Source: Methanobacterium sp. UBA410 (GTDB lineage Archaea; Methanobacteriota; Methanobacteria; Methanobacteriales; Methanobacteriaceae). From it: a DNA stretch of 7,214 bases. The notes under the pieces are model-generated. The model saw only the letters and a program-made list of their open reading frames with translations, did no database searches and was not told the origin of the DNA. Within the stretch, counting starts at the first letter, position 1. Each line of letters starts with the position of its first letter. This document shows positions 5,812 through 7,214 of this stretch, piece by piece. The stretch is taken from NCBI GenBank assembly GCA_002498385.1, contig DAHH01000004.1, forward strand, positions 206,368-213,581. The letters are read 5' to 3'. The position numbers and the translations under genes are program-made.

Positions 5812-5874
5812 ATTTTTTATATCTGTTTTTTGGATTTAATAATACCTGCAGTTAGCCCTTAAATTAGTATTCCA

Positions 5875-5914
5875 GTTTTTACAACGCTCCTAAAGTTTTT
5901 ACAACGCTCCTAAA
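5875..5914. repeat. Perfect tandem duplication, 2 x 20 bp
   Basis: GTTTTTACAACGCTCCTAAA occurs at 5875-5894 and 5895-5914 with no mismatch. It lies about 65-100 bp upstream of the ZIP transporter start. Its ACAACGCTCC core stands out from the surrounding AT-rich DNA, so it could be a regulator site pair, but duplication by slippage would look the same. Confidence 0.9.
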
Positions 5915-6032
5915 TTTTATGGTTATCTAAGCTCTTTTAATTAGTATCCTATTTTAAAAGAAAGTTCTAAAAAAGGTTTAATATTGAAAAACATAATGTT
6001 TGGACACTTGGTTTTAAGGTAAAATAATAAAG

Positions 6033-6040
6033 TTTATATT
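6033..6040 (+). promoter_or_regulatory. TATA box of the secreted-protein gene
   Basis: TTTATATT follows the purine-rich AATAATAAAG, which resembles a B-recognition element. Transcription would start near 6060-6065, giving a leader of about 58 nt that contains GGTG at 6109-6112, 8 nt before the ATG. Confidence 0.5.
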
Positions 6041-6120
6041 TTATGTGTTACCATATTTTTATTCAGTGTTTTGTAAAGACTCCTTCTTAAATTGAAGGTA
6101 AACAAAATGGTGCTGAATAA

Positions 6121-7214
6121 ATGAACAGCAAGAAAACAGGGTTAATAAAAGCCTTCCTACTTCTGTTCGTGGTAACGGTAGTTGTAGGTGCATCCTCTGC
6201 TACAACGAACATGATAATTATAACTGATCCTACAGGGCAGGATCCCAATGGTGCTGCAGCTGGAAGCATGTCTTACGCCGCAAACATGTTTCAATCAACC
6301 TTCATTTACTCAACACAGAATCATTTCTGTGTCCTTTCTGGTGGTGAGGGTGATTCAACACTCAGACTCCAAGCAACGGTTGCAATCATAAATTCGCTTA
6401 AAAAAAATGAAACTCCCTCACAAGCAGCTTCGTTAACATCCAGTTACTCAGGAATCAGGATCATGTGCGGCACACCAACAGGTGGTGCTGCAGTCGGCGG
6501 ATCCTTCGACGCATACGTCATCATCGTTTCAGGTAACGGCACAATAAACATCACGCCCTACTCCACCACATCAGGAGGCCTTGCAGTACTGCCTGCAGGC
6601 ACCAAAGGAGCCATCATACACCTGAGAAACAGTGAAGGAAACCCTCTTTATGGAACCGCTGATACTGTTCGTCTACAAACCGCTGAAAACATTGGAAAAA
6701 TGATAAGGGATGGTTACCCAGCAACTTACATCTTAGGTCAGGCCTTTGGAGAAGTTGCAAACGACTCCGGCGAAGACCATGGTGGAGGAGGCATAAACCT
6801 CGTCTCAGGAATCACAACAGGTGACATGTTCACACCAGCAGAACTAAACCAAACAGGGTACAACATGAGTGAGCCCTACAGCAAAACAACCGCTGACGGG
6901 TCTTGGAGTGTAAGTTATCCAGAAGCTGATAACTATCAAGTCAGCCCTGATGGAAAACCATTGCATATTGTTTACGCTTACCAAGCCCTTGCAAATACCA
7001 TAACAACAACAGCAACCAGTGTAACAGTATCAGTTTATGGAAGTGATGAACCTGGAATCTCACAAACAACCGATGAAGTAGTTACAGCCTCCGTTAAAAA
7101 GAATGGATACAATAGCACAACAATTGCAAAAGCCATAAACTCAGCGATAGACAACGGATTGATCGTTGGGGTTAACTACGTTGAACCAAAGGATATAAAC
7201 GTGAAAGAAAGTTC
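6121..7214 (+). CDS. Secreted or surface protein of unknown function (3' end outside the window)
   Basis: At least 364 residues with no stop before the window edge. The N-terminus is a clear signal peptide: Lys at 4, 5 and 10, a hydrophobic core at about 11-24, and a probable cleavage after Ala27 (in GASSA). The mature part is rich in Gly, Ser, Thr and Asn and holds seven N-glycosylation sequons (Asn96, 139, 143, 214, 243, 248, 331). This fits an extracellular archaeal protein. There are two cysteines (70, 116), which could form a disulfide. A GEDHGGGG segment lies at 217-224. A strand-rich part is followed by a helical segment near 320-345. I recognise no catalytic motif or known family. The start is the ATG at 6121, with GGTG 8 nt upstream. 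Codon use is richer in C-ending codons (AAC, TAC, ATC, GGC) than the spacers or the kinase-like gene, which may mean high expression. An S-layer-associated, adhesin or substrate-binding role is possible but unproven. Confidence 0.85.
   Translation, partial: MNSKKTGLIKAFLLLFVVTVVVGASSATTNMIIITDPTGQDPNGAAAGSMSYAANMFQSTFIYSTQNHFCVLSGGEGDSTLRLQATVAIINSLKKNETPSQAASLTSSYSGIRIMCGTPTGGAAVGGSFDAYVIIVSGNGTINITPYSTTSGGLAVLPAGTKGAIIHLRNSEGNPLYGTADTVRLQTAENIGKMIRDGYPATYILGQAFGEVANDSGEDHGGGGINLVSGITTGDMFTPAELNQTGYNMSEPYSKTTADGSWSVSYPEADNYQVSPDGKPLHIVYAYQALANTITTTATSVTVSVYGSDEPGISQTTDEVVTASVKKNGYNSTTIAKAINSAIDNGLIVGVNYVEPKDINVKES

Larger units (their letters stand above)
5812..6120. promoter_or_regulatory. 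Divergent promoter region, ZIP gene and secreted-protein gene
   Basis: An AT-rich 309-bp spacer without a gene. On the left, the minus strand has TTATTAAATCC near 5835-5845, which could be the TATA box for a leaderless ZIP mRNA, and GATATAAAA just before the ATG. In the middle is a perfect 20-bp tandem duplication (5875-5914). On the right is a TATA box at 6033-6040 for the secreted-protein gene. Nothing else is recognised. Confidence 0.45.

Noticed and set aside
5283..5839. Plus-strand open frames opposite the ZIP transporter
   Set aside because: They are shadows of the ZIP reading frame, which has clear family motifs. Their own compositions show no family features.
6107..6124. Five-codon upstream ORF (MVLNK) overlapping the ATG of the secreted-protein gene
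   Set aside because: Too short to separate from chance. Its GTG also forms part of the GGTG ribosome binding site for the main gene.

Overview
The window looks like chromosomal DNA of a methanogenic archaeon, most likely Methanobacterium or a close relative in the Methanobacteriales. The evidence is a short archaeal-type tyrosyl-tRNA synthetase, a UbiA-family enzyme of the archaeal ether-lipid type, GGTG/GGAGG ribosome binding sites, TATA-type promoter elements, T-rich gene ends and very AT-rich spacers. The genus is inferred from protein character, not from any search.

Layout. Positions 1-273 are an AT-rich leader with short direct repeats. On the plus strand follow tyrosyl-tRNA synthetase (274-1236) and a 120-aa protein built from two copies of one domain (1343-1705), the latter with its own strong TATA box. 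A T-rich convergent spacer (1706-1898) separates these from a minus-strand gene run read right to left: a UbiA prenyltransferase, probably digeranylgeranylglyceryl phosphate synthase (3856-3005), then thymidylate kinase (2864-2289), then an acidic unknown protein (2249-1899). A five-unit tandem repeat lies between the first two. After a 488-bp spacer comes a second, divergent thymidylate-kinase-like gene on the plus strand (4345-4920). It has no ATG, GTG or TTG in front of its P-loop and seems to start at ACG behind an excellent ribosome binding site. A ZIP-family metal transporter (5811-5008, minus) converges on it. A 309-bp divergent spacer with a perfect 20-bp duplication leads to a secreted or surface protein of unknown function (6121 onward) that runs off the window.

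How the genes fit together. Most of the window is housekeeping: tRNA charging, dTTP precursor synthesis, archaeal membrane lipid synthesis and divalent metal uptake. I see no defence system, mobile element, CRISPR array or RNA gene.

The points most worth a second look are the probable ACG start and altered DR motif of the second kinase, the unusually frequent short tandem duplications (periods about 10-24 bp) in almost every spacer, the internally duplicated 120-aa protein, and the unrecognised secreted protein at the right edge.
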